Source: Bugulina stolonifera (Eukaryota; Bryozoa; Gymnolaemata; Cheilostomatida; Bugulidae). Taken from it: DNA of 64,000 bases. Shown here in pieces: positions 1 through 12,627 of the stretch (position 1 is its first letter; every line of letters begins with the position of its first letter). The translations under genes were made by a program, and so were the position numbers. The stretch spans positions 33,668,818 to 33,732,817 of the forward strand of contig OW285187.1 of assembly GCA_935421135.1 (NCBI GenBank), given 5' to 3'. The notes beneath the pieces are model-generated. The model ran no database searches. It was not told the DNA's origin and was given only the letters and a program-made list of their open reading frames with translations.

Positions 1-398
1 TCTCATCCTATTTTATGAACAAAATCATTAAAGTCATAAAAATTCTGCATCAGCACTCTCATCATGTAAATATTGGACATGCCTCATCTGGGAGATTTCA
101 TCTCAATCAAATTGAAAAAATAAATATCTAAAGTCATTCCTCTCTCCTTAAATCATTTTTTGAAATACCTGACACCGATTCAAAGTATACATTTCATGGT
201 CTAACCAAGTGGTAGACCATAGATGTGTCATCAGATTGGAGTTGTTACCTCCTTCATTAAAGTATGCTATGTCATTCTATCATCAAGCATTCTATCATCA
301 GCATGTATATTTTCAACTCTGATACAGATTCCGAAGTTTATGTAAAAATCAGTGAATGTGACTTCAATTTTGCTGAGCTGGTGACACATTTCATGTAC

Positions 399-552
399 TA
401 TCATGTGACACATTACTGTCATGTGACACATTACTACCGTGTGACACATTACTGTCATGTGACACATTACTACCGTGTGACACATTACTGTCATGTGACA
501 CATTACTATCATGTGACACATTACTATCATGTGACACATTACTATCATGTGA
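399..552. repeat. 18-bp minisatellite (CATGTGACACATTAC unit)
   Basis: About eight and a half tandem copies of an 18-bp unit (tgtcatgtgacacattac with taccg/tatca variants) lie in the intron upstream of the first visible AGMO-like exon. Apparent open frames across it on both strands read repeated HVTHY or VMCHM peptides and are repeat artefacts. Confidence 0.9.
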
Positions 553-638
553 CTGGTATAATCTTGATTCCCCTAGCTCTCCCTGTTGAGGGATGAGCAG
601 CTCTCAATCTACTGTAAGCTCATATATCTCTGTTACAG

Positions 639-1954
639 ATTCAGTATCCTCAGGATAAATATGAAACCCAAGTTCCTATGTGGTACAATGTGTATGCCAT
701 TGTGCACTTCCTCGGACTGTCCGTTGTTAATCAGATAACACATGAAAATCGAGCTGTAAGTAGTATAGTACTGTAAATTGTTTAAACTATTACAAGTCAT
801 GTTCCTGTATTAAAGTACTAACCTGTAATGAAGCTTGGCCATACTCCAAAATTGTAAGGAGGAGAGTGAATGTGTCTGCACTGGTAACAAAAGTGTGGAA
901 GCTTATTATGCTGATCGTAACCAATTTCCTCCTCTAGCCCTATCGTCTGCTAAACTTGCGACCATGTGGCTCAGCTATGATTGTAATTTTTGAAAGTGTG
1001 CAGAATTATTTGTCTATGTATTTGGTTTTCTGCATACACTTTTTTATACCATGTTTCATTGCTATGTGTTTCTGCATTGTATATGAATTAAAATGGTACA
1101 AGTTGGTCATGCAAATGTAGATAGTGTATAACACAAATTATATCAATATTATACTTACATCACACTATATACTGATATGCATTTATAACAGATTGTTAGT
1201 ACCTCATCTTTAGTGTATTGTGTCGTGACCATCTTTTTCTACACAATAGTCGTGTTGCTGTCTTGTAGAGTCTGAGCCAGTTCTACGTTCTGATATCGAT
1301 CGCTTTCATACTGTTGACTTTAACTTGCCTTGGTTCACTATTTGACAAAAGGTATGGTATGTTTGTCTAGGTGTGCATGGTGTCAGATGTACTATCACTA
1401 TTAGAAATGGAGAATACAACTCCAAGTTGTCTATTTATTTGTACATGTAATGTACATGTTGTTATGTATTGTAATACGCATAGTACATATCCATTAGTGC
1501 CATTATATACATGTACATACAAATGTATGTAGCTTATTAGTAAATATCTGCAATGTGCTTATGGAACTTCCTGAAATATCTGTGAGACTTTAGGAGGTGA
1601 AGTTGTTATTGACCGTCCCATCTTCCCAAATGTGGTTCACTTAGAAAATATTGTATATACATGTATATTGTCAGGTTTTCGAATAAGTACTCATACTCAG
1701 TGGTTGCTGTATATACATGTAGGTACAAGTGTGTATTATGGTAAGTGATATGTGTATCTGCCCTATCTTACAGGTGGTATGCCCCCTACATGGAGTTCAC
1801 TAGGTGTATGTTAGTCTCACTTTTCTTATGGAAGGAGTTGCAACTGTTTTCTGGGTTCACACTCCCAACGCTGCTGGTGTTTATTGCTTCCACCATGATA
1901 TTTGGTACCATAATTGTGAGACATAACAGGTATGTGGCTAAGAAAGTAGACTAA
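639..1954 (+). CDS. AGMO: Alkylglycerol monooxygenase-like protein, C-terminal exons
   Basis: Three exons fit in phase: 639-755, 1269-1351 and 1774-1954 (TAA 1952-1954). They encode about 126 residues beginning IQYPQDKYETQVPMWYNVYA. The rest of the gene lies to the left of the window. The segment is hydrophobic, with likely membrane helices around VYAIVHFLGLSVV, QFYVLISIAFILLTLTCLG and the final TLPTLLVFIASTMIFG. It resembles the C-terminal membrane region of AGMO/TMEM195, the tetrahydrobiopterin-dependent ER enzyme that cleaves ether lipids; the LLTLTCLG-LFDKR stretch is the best match. The catalytic fatty-acid-hydroxylase His motifs are not in the window, so the assignment rests only on this tail. 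All introns are GT-AG. It is convergent with the F-box gene downstream. Confidence 0.6.
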
Positions 1955-2812
1955 GGATGATACCTCAACTGTTTCTATGGTATATAATTTTACCTATTTT
2001 TATACCCTTTTTATACAATGCACAATGCAATCTGGCATGCCAAAAGTTGACAGTGACCTAAGTGATTCTGTTATAGTATATTTTACAAACTCTCTTCCAA
2101 TAATTTATTTACACACATTACATTGTTGCTGCTGGACATTTATATCTCTGATATTTTATTTTTACAATGGCTGCTATGTTATGTTAACTACTTTTATGTA
2201 ATATAAATGTTATATTATTGTATAATAACAGTGTCATATTATTGTACATGTATTATAGATGGTATTATTACATTGTGTAAAAGTTGATGAGATGATCACA
2301 ACAGAATGAGCTCAGTCATAAGAATAATAAAAATATAGAAGTGAATATTAATAATACAAATATATAATTATCTTACATAATATAGTGTGTTGATTGTAAA
2401 AACCTATCACATAAGCAACATTATGTATGAAAGAATGAGCAAAAAGAGAATATAAATGGACGTTTACTAGGAATATTCATCTGTAAAACTGAATATAAAA
2501 CAAGAGTAGTTAAGAAATAAGATAAGGTATGCTATAGAATATAGTCAAAAATAAAGGGCAAAATGTACCAACAGGTGGTTTGTAAGCTTTGGCCATGGGA
2601 TTGTTGTAGACTATAGAAGTGACAGGCACAGGCCAACTTGGTTAAAAAGTGTGCTGAAAACAGCTCAGTTCAAACCGAAAATCCTGTTTTCAGGGAATGT
2701 GGAGTGTGCCAATGAGCTAGCGAGGGCTTTCTCCGACCAAGCAAAATTCAAGGCCACTTTTTGGTCTAGGCTGAGCATCTGGAAATTGACCTAGCCCAGT
2801 CCATGTAGCGTG
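1955..2812. other. Convergent intergenic region, AGMO-like to FBXO4-like
   Basis: AT-rich spacer between two convergent genes, probably holding both 3' UTRs and polyadenylation sites. AATAAAAATA occurs near 2325, and AATAAA within aaaaataaagggc near 2550. The stretch 2570-2800 is less AT-rich and looks like an old dispersed-repeat remnant, but I cannot name it. No further gene seen. Confidence 0.4.
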
Positions 2813-4821
2813 TTAACAGTTAGTCACACTAATCAGCCAGTCCATGGGTTCTACTATATCCCTATATATCATTTGAGCTGAGCATTCCGACACCTGAAAT
2901 GTATAAGACATCGTACATTGTACCAATGCTAGACTTGTCGGCCTCATTTCTATCACTCAGCTACCACTTGAATATAATTGGGGAAATTCTATTAAAGTAG
3001 TAACTTCTCCATTTAACTCTACTTCTATGAGGATTACATATACAAACATAAATAATATAAGTGACTGCGATACCAGTTTTCAAGGGTTTATTTAGATCGA
3101 GGGAAAGATGACAGTTAGCACCAAAATTATACATTTTATTAGACCACCTAAACATTATCCGTAGAGTATAACTCATGAATAGTATTATCTGATTTGAATT
3201 AACATACCATCCAGGGCCGTGAGAGGGAGTTCAACTTAAGACACTGGCATACTTGATAAGAGGAGATAAATGGATCCGACTCAACTTTGTGTGAAGAAAG
3301 AATTAGGAGAGGAGTGTTTGGTTTGAGATGTTTGTCGAGTAGTTCCACTTCCTTTGATTGCTTCTCCAAGTTCTCCATTGTCTGCTGCTCTGTAGGCACA
3401 CATACAACAGTCATGTGAATAGTCGATGAGAAAATGCATTTGTTGTTCATAGCATTACAGATGCCGGTGATAGCTGGTATTCTGCAACCAACAATCTCCC
3501 AAAACTAATTATTACACTACATACAAGCACTCATGAGAATATTTGGGGAAACCAGTTTTAACTTGGTTGTTGTAGTGTACATACCTGAACTGCCTTCTTG
3601 TATCCTAGTGTCTACACTGTGTATGTATCCATGCAGAGAACTGAGTAGCTGCAAATATGCATCATCAGTCATTTTAGATTCCAACATCTCAAGCTGCTGT
3701 TCTACTGTCATGGCATCTCTCAATGTTTTAGGAGCAACATACATGAGACATAACTCCAGCATGTGCCTCTTGTATTTAAACTGAAAACCTCCACCAAACC
3801 CTATAATTATTATAATGTAAATAATTATAATTAAATACATTGTAATTAATTTGAGTTATAACTTCCTATTAAAGTTAGTAAATCAAAATGGTTTAGCATG
3901 ATATCACCATGTACCAAAGCACCTCTGAATTTTCCAGGGAACTGTCCACAATGTTGAAAGACGTTTCCTGCATCGAATGATAGAAGCTTGCTGAAAAATG
4001 ACTGCCCTTTGCCATATGAGTCCATTGCAGATGCACCAACTCCGAACGTGTATCGTTTGGCAGGCAGAAAGCTGCGTAGTATATCTGTAAGCTGGTGAAT
4101 AGTAGTTTGCTGATAAACGGTCCTTTTCCACCTTTGTATATCAGGTGCACTTCTCATATATCTGAATTCATACCAAGATACACAGGTTTACATGTATAGC
4201 TGAGAAGCAAGAAAACAATGATATCCCATCATGGCAATAAACCGACAATATCCGTCTCTCTGAAAACATCAATAGTATGAGAAACTTGCAATCAAATCTC
4301 ATTGTTACAACATTTTGTGTATATTAACATTTTCTAATCCTAATGAGGAAAGTACTCATTTTAACGATTACAACTTATGACGATTAGTGATATTTGAGTC
4401 TGATTATTAAAAGAAAGAACTCCACATACACATCAAATTTAGAGACATCAGTATCTTTAATAAACTTATCCGGCAGACTGGAGCTAGATATGTGTTTCCA
4501 GCTTCTGACGTCTGCAAGAAGCTTATGTTTCCATAGGATATCGTCAGTGGAAAGACGATTCCAAGCATGGCAAACTCGTCTCACTTTACACAAACTCATT
4601 GCATCCAAGTAAGAAAATATCTCTAGCACAATGTCCTCCTAATAAACAACAATTAAATCATAAGTAATGTGTATGAAATGATAATGCCACAATACCGAAT
4701 ATCTATACATAATATATTATTCCCATCAATGCAGGCCATAATGTAATTCACACATGTATCGGCCTACAGACCGTTAGCTGTTATTATTACTAACCGGTAA
4801 TTGCTCTATAGTAACTTCCAT
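2813..4821 (-). CDS. FBXO4: F-box protein, FBXO4-like
   Basis: Six exons join in consistent phase on the minus strand: 4795-4821, 4430-4638, 3863-4161, 3585-3800, 3208-3473 and 2813-2893 (stop TAA). They give about 365 residues, close to vertebrate FBXO4. Residues about 4-47 form an F-box (TIEQLPEDIVLEIFSYLD, then CHAWNRLSTDDILWKH), which binds SKP1 in an SCF ubiquitin ligase. Downstream similarity to the FBXO4 substrate domain is seen in GFGGGFQFK and in LNSLSRPWM; the last exon carries VEPMDWLI, matching the LNGIEWILEE end of FBXO4. Exon 1 encodes only nine residues and was chosen because MEVTIEQLP completes the F-box. In vertebrates FBXO4 targets cyclin D1 and TRF1; whether this orthologue does is unknown. 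Confidence 0.7.
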
Positions 4822-6347
4822 GTTGATTTCAAGGTATCAATCTGATAGTCCTAGAAGTTGGTGTTTTACCTGTAAATCATAAATCAGAATAGTCGATACG
4901 AAACATACCCACCACCCTGCTACACTTGATGTCTAATAGCCGAACAATTTGGTCATTTCAGTTTCACAAAATGTTTCAATGTGTGTGCCTACAGTTGAGT
5001 TGAGTCTTCACAACATATCCTATAGGCCTATTAGGGCTATTAAGAGCACAATTATAATAAAATGATACTACAATATATAATAATTTTAGTTATCATATCA
5101 ACATGCCGATACAATACTTATTTGTTGGAATTCAAAATTCCATCAAATTCATCCAAATTTAATTAGATTAAGACTAGAGGTTTATTTGCCTCCGCATTTG
5201 TATTTTTAAAGTCTATAGATTTTTCACAGAGAAACAATAATCAATGTAAACATAAAATTAAGAATGGAACAGAATTGAATCTAAGTTTGTTTAGATACGT
5301 TAACATTTGCTGAAATTATAGCATAAAGTTGACATTGACAAGTTCCAAGAGTCAATGTGGCCTACTCGACTGTCCACTGTGCTATGTCTAATTCAGATGA
5401 GTTGTGGAATCTATTCACCTCCAAGTTGAGAGAAGTGTGCTCCTGTCTCACTTTTTTAAAAAAAATGGCTGAGAAGCCTTTCACTAAACACAGAAAAACC
5501 TAGTTCCTACAATAAGTGTAAATGCTTAAATGACCCATTTTCACTGTACAAGTAAAACCGAAGGAAGCAATAGTACAATATCTAATTATGTGCTACTAAA
5601 CAAGAATTACTTTATATTTATATTACCGAATTATTTTATAATTAATTATTGAAATAAATTCAATATGAACATAAATAATAATAATTTATTACCTGTCGAA
5701 TTACCTGTCGATGCTATCATCACACTGGACCACCCTAGAGGGTGGAAGGGGTGTGCCGCATATGGTTCACGGGTTAATCAGTCATATTCAAGATTAACGT
5801 ACATAAGATGATAATTAATCAAATATGGATCATATTTAGGGTGATATTAATTTAAATATTATCCATATTCATATTTAATATAAATATTGATATTAATTAT
5901 TAATTTAATATAATAATAATAACAAAATATTATTAATTATTATAATTAATATAATTATTATATTTATATTACAAAGATTAAATAAAAATAATTAATTTTT
6001 TATTATAATAATTTATTATAGTTGTAAAGTAGTTACAGTTCTTATTGAATACAATTATAAGGCTATCATAATAATCTCAATAGTTTGAAATTGTCTCTGC
6101 AGATGAAATATACACCCTGTTTCAATGTTGTGGTGAATAGGAATGATATTATGTGGATTACCAAACGTGGAGCTTGCTAAAGGTTTTCCTCAATATTTCC
6201 GGAACTGCTTAGTTACAGTGCCTACAAAAGCTAAGCAGATCACATCTCGTGGGGTGCGGACACATACCCGCGCTGTATCTAAAGCCCAAGTCTAATGTCA
6301 GGGATATCCTGATCGACGGCCTCTTTTTGATCAACCTTGGCTTCAAT
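4822..6347. other. Divergent intergenic region, FBXO4-like / RPL37
   Basis: The two flanking genes diverge from here, so both promoters should lie inside. The stretch 5580-6030 is extremely AT-rich, with runs of TAAT/ATTA. No ORF or RNA gene can be supported. Confidence 0.5.
6321..6328 (+). promoter_or_regulatory. Probable 5' TOP start of RPL37 mRNA
   Basis: A pyrimidine run beginning with C (ctcttttt) lies 20 nt before the RPL37 ATG. Ribosomal-protein mRNAs in animals usually begin with such a terminal oligopyrimidine tract, which puts translation under TOR/LARP1 control. The transcription start itself is inferred. Confidence 0.45.
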
Positions 6348-7303
6348 ATGGTTAGTAATGGTTATAGTTGTCTAATTTTCTAAAATTTCATCGGTTGTAA
6401 TCTAGATCAAACGTTGTACTCGACATGCAATTCAAAGTCTAATAAATTGTGATATTACTTTTGCGTCAGGTTTTTTATCATTTGTGAATGTACCACTAAA
6501 CAAAATATTGGTTTCGATGTCTTGTCATTTCATCTCTGTTAATCATATATTTTTCTAATTCATAAGTTACTGGAAGCTGCTGTGCATTCTCATGCCCATT
6601 CATCATTGCTTATAATTTGGGCCCATAATCTCTCGGCGCATGGCAATAGTTGTGTCGTGGTTTTGATTGATTATCGTTATTCTATTAATTATTATTTGTA
6701 GACCAAAGGTACTACCAGCTTTGGTAAGCGAAAGAACAAGACCCATACCCTCTGTCGAAGGTGTGGGCGAAGTTCATTTCACATCCAGAAGAGTCTGTGT
6801 GCACAATGTGGATATCCCTATGCTAAGACTAGACACTGTATGTAACTATCAGTAATTTTATTTTTAGTTTTATTGGTGATTATTGAAATTGATCATTGTG
6901 GGTGTAATGTGACCTGTGTACTATGGTTAGTATATTATTGCAAACATTTGAAGCTGCAATAGCTTTCGACCATCAAGTTTTCTAATGTTTTGTGGTGCTA
7001 TTTGAATTTTAGATAACTGGTCCGAGAAGGGTAGGCGTAGGAAAGCAACAGGCACTGGCCGTATGAAGCATCTCAGAAATGTACAGAGAAGATTCAAGTG
7101 AGTCGTTTCTATATGTATATAATTGGTGTTGATTTTACACTTGCAGCTTGTATGCTGTCCTATGACACCTTTGTGTTATTACAAAGAAATCCTAGATAGT
7201 GTTGCCAAGATACTATATTTTTGCTAATGATAATTTTTGTCATTTTAGGAATGGATTCCGTGAAGGCACTACTCCAAAACCCAGAAAGGTTGCAGCCAAG
7301 TAG
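6348..7303 (+). CDS. RPL37: 60S ribosomal protein L37 (eL37)
   Basis: Four exons: 6348-6350 (ATG only), 6702-6837, 7013-7097 and 7249-7303 (stop TAG), giving 92 residues, a few short of the human 97. The protein starts [20 protein letters not shown]. It has the zinc-binding pattern of eL37, C19-x2-C22 and C34-x2-C37 (CRRCG and CAQCG), followed by the conserved [17 protein letters not shown] region and the basic end [14 protein letters not shown]. It is a structural component of the large ribosomal subunit. The start codon is followed directly by a GTTAGT donor, so the first coding exon is a single codon, as is known for several ribosomal-protein genes. I looked for C/D or H/ACA snoRNAs in the introns and saw none clear enough to call. 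Confidence 0.95.
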
Positions 7304-7471
7304 ATACATTTGATTTTGCCATGTTAGAAACTGTATTTTGACACCCAATACAACATTGTGCAACATCAACCAATTTTTGAATTAATATTTTAATGAGCAA
7401 TAAATAATAGGCAGGGGGCATGATAAATAGTATAGACTATAAGGATATGGTTATGTTGTTATGCATCACAT

Positions 7472-10400
7472 TTAGGACTCTTTCGTCCAGGCTCTATTAG
7501 TAATTAGCAGTATCTGAAGGTTTTGTATATCTGTTCCCGTTAACCCAGTTGTTACATGATATGTACCACCTTCGAGCTTGCTATAAAATGTATAGGAGTC
7601 ATTATCATTGAGATATTCCTCAGCACACTTTCCATCAACAATCTGATCAGCTTGTTTGAAGTTGGCAATAGCACCAGCAGCACTTGTACCGCCATCCATA
7701 CCGTCAGAGTCTATACTTAGTAGCTGTACATCACAAGCCTGGTGAATATTAAATAAATAGTTTTTGTTCAGTGTTAGGCAGTGGTGATATTACAAAAATA
7801 TATTGGAGCTGTAGTGTAAATTCATGGCGTAATGTGATTGTTCTCAGCCATAACAAACTTTCTGTCCAGTTGTGGATATTTACCTGTAAACACTCGTGTT
7901 GGTCGCATCTACGCTTTAACTCGATAGCTGTTGCTAGCGCCGTCTCCTGACAAGGTCCACCAATGCCAGTTCCTTGAATGTTCGTAATTGTTTCAGAATT
8001 GAACACTATACACACCGGTTTCTTCATACTCTTTGCATCTTCAACTATCTTTGCTATCTCTTTGAGTTCACCTTTTGTCAAACCCACTGCAAGTGATGGC
8101 ATACAATGTGCATATTTAACCATCTTCCTTATTATATACTGGTGACCAAAATCAAGGAAAATAGATTGTGCAAGAGAGTACAACTCCCAATAAAGAATAG
8201 CATTGTGATGGGAGATCTTGCCCCCATATGACATTTATGAGTTATGACATGTATGAGGAATGAAAAACTAGAGCATAAATATTCGGAGTTGCCTTACTTC
8301 TAATGCACTCAATCTCCACATCAACCAGATCCTTCTCCGTGCCCCTTCTGTTTGGCTGGGTGAGAATAGACGCTATGTATTGTGACACACAGGCAAACAA
8401 TATCCCATTTGCTTTTGTGCTGGGATCGGATGAACTCTTTACCATAATCTTTGCAGGTATTGCTAAATAAATACATAATTACGAATGCACAGTATTTACA
8501 AATGATTTCCCAATTTTGGGTAGGTATTTAAAACAACAAGACCTCTGATCAGGATGAAACAAGTCATACCTAGTTGAGCACATTGACTTAATATTCCTCT
8601 AACAGCTATTTCATCGGAACCAGCAAGGATGTTAATAGTGTTGGATGTGTCACGCCTTCGTTTTGGTTCACTTGAAATGTTCTTAACACTAAGACTATCA
8701 GCGTACCACTTTCGAGATTTTGCTTCTTCGGCATCTCGCTCTAACAGATCAATAACTGTCTTGGGTGTCTGTAAAGAGAATCAATATTACATACATATGA
8801 CAGCAGTGCACATGTCTAAGCAGCAGTAGCGCAGTGTTTTGACACAACTAGAGCCACAGCCACTAGTAAAATTCCATTTGTATTGAATTACCTTGTCAAC
8901 CAGGTGATACTTTCTCAGAATTTCTAATGCTTGTTGTGGAGTAGAGCTGTCTGGATAAGTTAAACCGCCTGATACTTCGCCAGAAAGACTGTGAGGCAAA
9001 TCACTCAAAGTAAGAGAAATAACCTGAAAGGTAAAATTTTGAAGCAGTACAGTTAACTTGACCAGAGAGGGGAGCAATTGGAAGCATGCAGGGCGCCATA
9101 TTGGACCTGTAGCAAGGAATCACATTAATCAAAAGATTCTTTCAACTGTTTCGATTTATCGCTAGATGCCCAAATGATGCTCCGTGTTCCTGAAGTCAAG
9201 CGTCTCACACATTCAATGACTACACTTTACATTCCACATGTTAGTGCATCTGACAATCACAAAACGAGTTGCTAGTAAATGTAGTATAATGTGATGTAAT
9301 TGCAGACAAGTTACCGTAGCAGGAGAGGCCATTTCCGACAGTCCACCTCCCTTTATGAGACTGAGATTCTTTCTAACGAGATTTTCCTCCAGCTTGCCAA
9401 CACCTTCTGCTTTCATAAGCTGTACAACACTCATTTTATCCTCGAGTGTTAATGGAGGCTTGGGGAGAGCTAGAAGAGCAGAACCCCCACCTGGAGCACA
9501 CAACAGCATTCATCATAAGCTATAGCAGCAATAAAACCAAATACTTACAACTGTGTACTGTTTCCAGATATTTCTATCTACTATTAATCTAGAAAGGCCA
9601 TAACCATACTCTAATCTTACCAGATATCAGAGTAATAAGTATATCATTAGCTTTCAGATTCCTTGCCATGTCGGATACATACTCTGCTGACTTTAGAGAT
9701 TCTTCATTAGCAGTCCTTCCATCTCCTCCTGTTAGTATCTCAAACTTACACTTAGGAACCATGTGTCTGGAATATCAAGAGATAGCAGAGTAAACACCCT
9801 CTACTATGTGTTAGAGATATAAGCTACTATGACGTGTTAGAGATATATGCTACTATGTGTTAGAGATATATGCTACTATGACTGTGTTAGAGATATATGC
9901 TACTATGACTGTGTTAGAGATATATGCTACTATGACTGTGTTAGAGATATATGCTACTATGTGCTAGAGATATGTGCTACTATGTGTTAGAGATATATGC
10001 TACTATGTGCTAGAGATATATGCTACTATGTGTTAGAGATATATGCTACTATGTGCTAGAGATATATGCTACTATGTGTTAGAGATATATGCTACTATGA
10101 CTGTGTTAGAGATATATGCTACTATGTGCTAGAGATATGTGCTACTATGTGCTAGAGATATGTGCTACTATGTGTTAGAGATGTTTGGTACTGTACACAG
10201 ATGATGTTGTAAAATGGGGTATTTGCAAAATGTGCTTTGAGCCCACAACTATCACAGAATAAAACTGTGCTTCTCTAAATGTTTATTACACCACGCCATG
10301 CATAAATAACATTTTTTCACTTACTCTTTGCCGGAATCTAAAATAAACTGCATCGACCGATGAGGTACTACAGCAACACCTTGAACCAGATGTTCTCCCA

Positions 10401-12627
10401 ACAACTCCTGCACTCGGCAACACATTCCTGTCACAGCTTTGCCCACAGCTAACACGTGTACATTACGGTCTATATGGTACTCTGAGAGCTTTGTCTAAAG
10501 TATAGCAATAACTGATAGTGACATGGCAGCACACTGTAGGTCAGTGGTCAGTATATGTAGTAGACTAAAACAACACCGCTTTTTGGAAGTTGATTTAATC
10601 TACCACTTTGAATCATGCTGTTCTATGACAGAGCTGATGCTGTTGTTCATACCATAATAAGGTTTGTATCAGAACCCAGAAGTAAGACAGAATAGGAAAC
10701 AGGGTAATAAATAGGATCAAGAGGCCCATGACAGAAGAGCAGATTTCACACATACAGCACATAGCTACATATCGTAGCATCCATATCAAACCCTTTGATT
10801 ATCCGGCATATACAAATTAGACTGGGTTTTATGTACCTCACCGAATTGGCAAAACACTGAACTTCTAAACTATTTTTATCAGAAGAACTTAGCAAAAATA
10901 ATGGGCACTGGTTTTGTTTTCCATTCCTAGTGATATTTATAACTACTACCAGAAATGGGAACAAACAGTTTTATTGTTTATAACTAGGGGCTTTAGTGAG
11001 TGTTACACGTGACATAAAACCCTAGAGTACAATATCGGCAACAAAGAAAGTCAAGCAGATGGATGCAAATTTAGAAAGAGTAAAAATACCACTAAGAAAT
11101 ATAATTATTTAGGGAAGGCCATTATTTCTTCAGCCACGGTCATTTAAATTACAATTAGAGAGTCGGCCTGTATTAGCACAACTGTATACACATGTAATAG
11201 TGGAGATGTTTGTGAAATAATGTAAGTATGTCCAAGCAGTGGCAAAGATTTAAAGTTAAAGCTCATGCAATGCTGTGCAACAGACTGTGTAGGAAGGTTT
11301 CTTATCAGAGAAATGAAAAACAATGGCATACTTTACCTTTAATACGTCAGTATTGTTGTGGGGTTGAAACTGTCAAAATTTGAATTACAGTTAGCTATTG
11401 CAAGTACCTAACAGCCAATATTAGCGTGAAAAGAGAGCCAAAATTAGAGCTCACAGAAATAGAAGTGCATGCAGTTAGTCTAAAAAAAAGAGTAAAAAAT
11501 GCTCAGTGTTTCACAAACTAACAATGAAAAATCAAATGAATTCTATAATTGTATAACATACACATGTAGATATTTAAGTAGCAGTGTATATACATGCACA
11601 TGTATGTAATACAGTATTGGTAAATTTTCACTATTTGAACTGGAAAGGAGCTCACACTCCATAAGCTACTGATTACAATGTGAAGTTGTCTATCCCAGAG
11701 CAGCACGAAATAAAGAGAGGACAACTTCATATTACGATCGATAGTCAATGGTCAGTTTATCTGTTCTCCAACCAGTTGTGCTTTACAAAGCTTCATGTGA
11801 ATGGTATCAAAGTACCAACCACAGAAACTCGCTGTATAAAATCCCTACCACCAGTAATTAGAGCATATTATATTACTTACCATTTTTAAAGTTAAATCGC
11901 TGATGTACAGCTACAAACCACAACAACCATTCAATTTAAACATACAAAATATACATATAGATAGTCAAGAGCACACACACACACAGACACAGTATTTTGC
12001 TGGTTAGAATGTGTTGTTAAGACAATTATACAGAAAGTGCAAAAGGAAACAATAGTTTACACTATCTCTTACTTTGAGTATTCTTTGATCTCGATTAAAT
12101 GAAAGTGTTTTGTCAATCATTGTTTCAGAGCTGACTTGATCAATACCAGCAGAGTATAGCTTCATCGCAATGGCTGGCAAGTCCTTGTAATCTACTACAA
12201 CAATATTTTATTTTACCATGATATTCTACTAGTTTATGCACCCTTCGTTCAACAACAACAATCAGTAACCAGGTAAGGTATTGGTATAGCATGCATAAGG
12301 GATTCATTCACTAGCCATTTTTAGAATTTGTATAATTAAATATGTCTATGACTATACAGAAGTTTTATTATGGCTGTACAACATAATGAACCTTCGCCAA
12401 CAAGACCAGGATAACTTACTGCTATGTCTCAACATGCTCCATAACTCTTTTGGAAAAAAATAAATAGAACAACAATAATATATTTTGAACTTACTTTGAG
12501 GCCTTGGTGTGGGATGAAGCGGATTTGGAAGATTTGAGAGTCTGCATACTGCACTATTGAATATTACATTTCCTTTTCGAAAAAACATTTGTGAGCGTGT
12601 GGCTATAAATCCTTTCATGATTCCCAT
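7472..12627 (-). CDS. GLYCTK: Glycerate kinase (GLYCTK, DUF4147/MOFRL family)
   Basis: Ten exons in consistent phase: 12495-12627, 12073-12191, 10325-10494, 9621-9766, 9315-9490, 8892-9023, 8570-8768, 8298-8462, 7884-8086 and 7472-7738 (stop TAA), about 569 residues. The enzyme phosphorylates D-glycerate, in serine and fructose catabolism. Diagnostic stretches are VHVLAVGKAVTGM, the glycine-rich GGGSALLALPKPPLTLEDK, VISLTLSDLP with an SGGLTYPDSSTP loop, and the C-terminal MOFRL end SIDSDGMDGGTSAAGAIAN. The first about 45 residues (FIATRSQMFFRKGN) are basic and could be a mitochondrial presequence. The chosen ATG is preceded by a short upstream ORF. Intron 3 carries a minisatellite. The length is somewhat over the human 523 residues, mostly at the N-terminus, so the true start could be further in. 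Confidence 0.9.
9802..10182. repeat. Minisatellite in GLYCTK intron 3
   Basis: About sixteen copies of a 23-25 bp unit (gtgttagagatatatgctac, then tatg with optional ac). Higher-order alternation of tgtgtt and tgtgct variants shows copies spreading by unequal exchange. It fills most of the intron between the exons at 10325 and 9766. Confidence 0.9.
11660..11752. mobile_element. Short hairpin MITE, diverged copy
   Basis: Inverted arms (aagctactgattacaatgtg, then gaagttgtc, against gacaacttcatattacgatcg) match the termini of the perfect hairpin element at 42678. It lies in GLYCTK intron 2. The arms have diverged, so this is an older copy. Confidence 0.6.

Noticed and set aside
264..596. Overlapping ORFs on both strands over the 18-bp repeat
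   Set aside because: They translate tandem repeat units; length arises from the repeat period being a multiple of three.
6351..7248. snoRNA inside RPL37 introns
   Set aside because: Ribosomal-protein introns often host them, but I could not find a C box paired with a D box and flanking stem in any of the three introns.
9802..10182. CRISPR-like array
   Set aside because: Eukaryotic context, and no unique spacers between repeats; a minisatellite.
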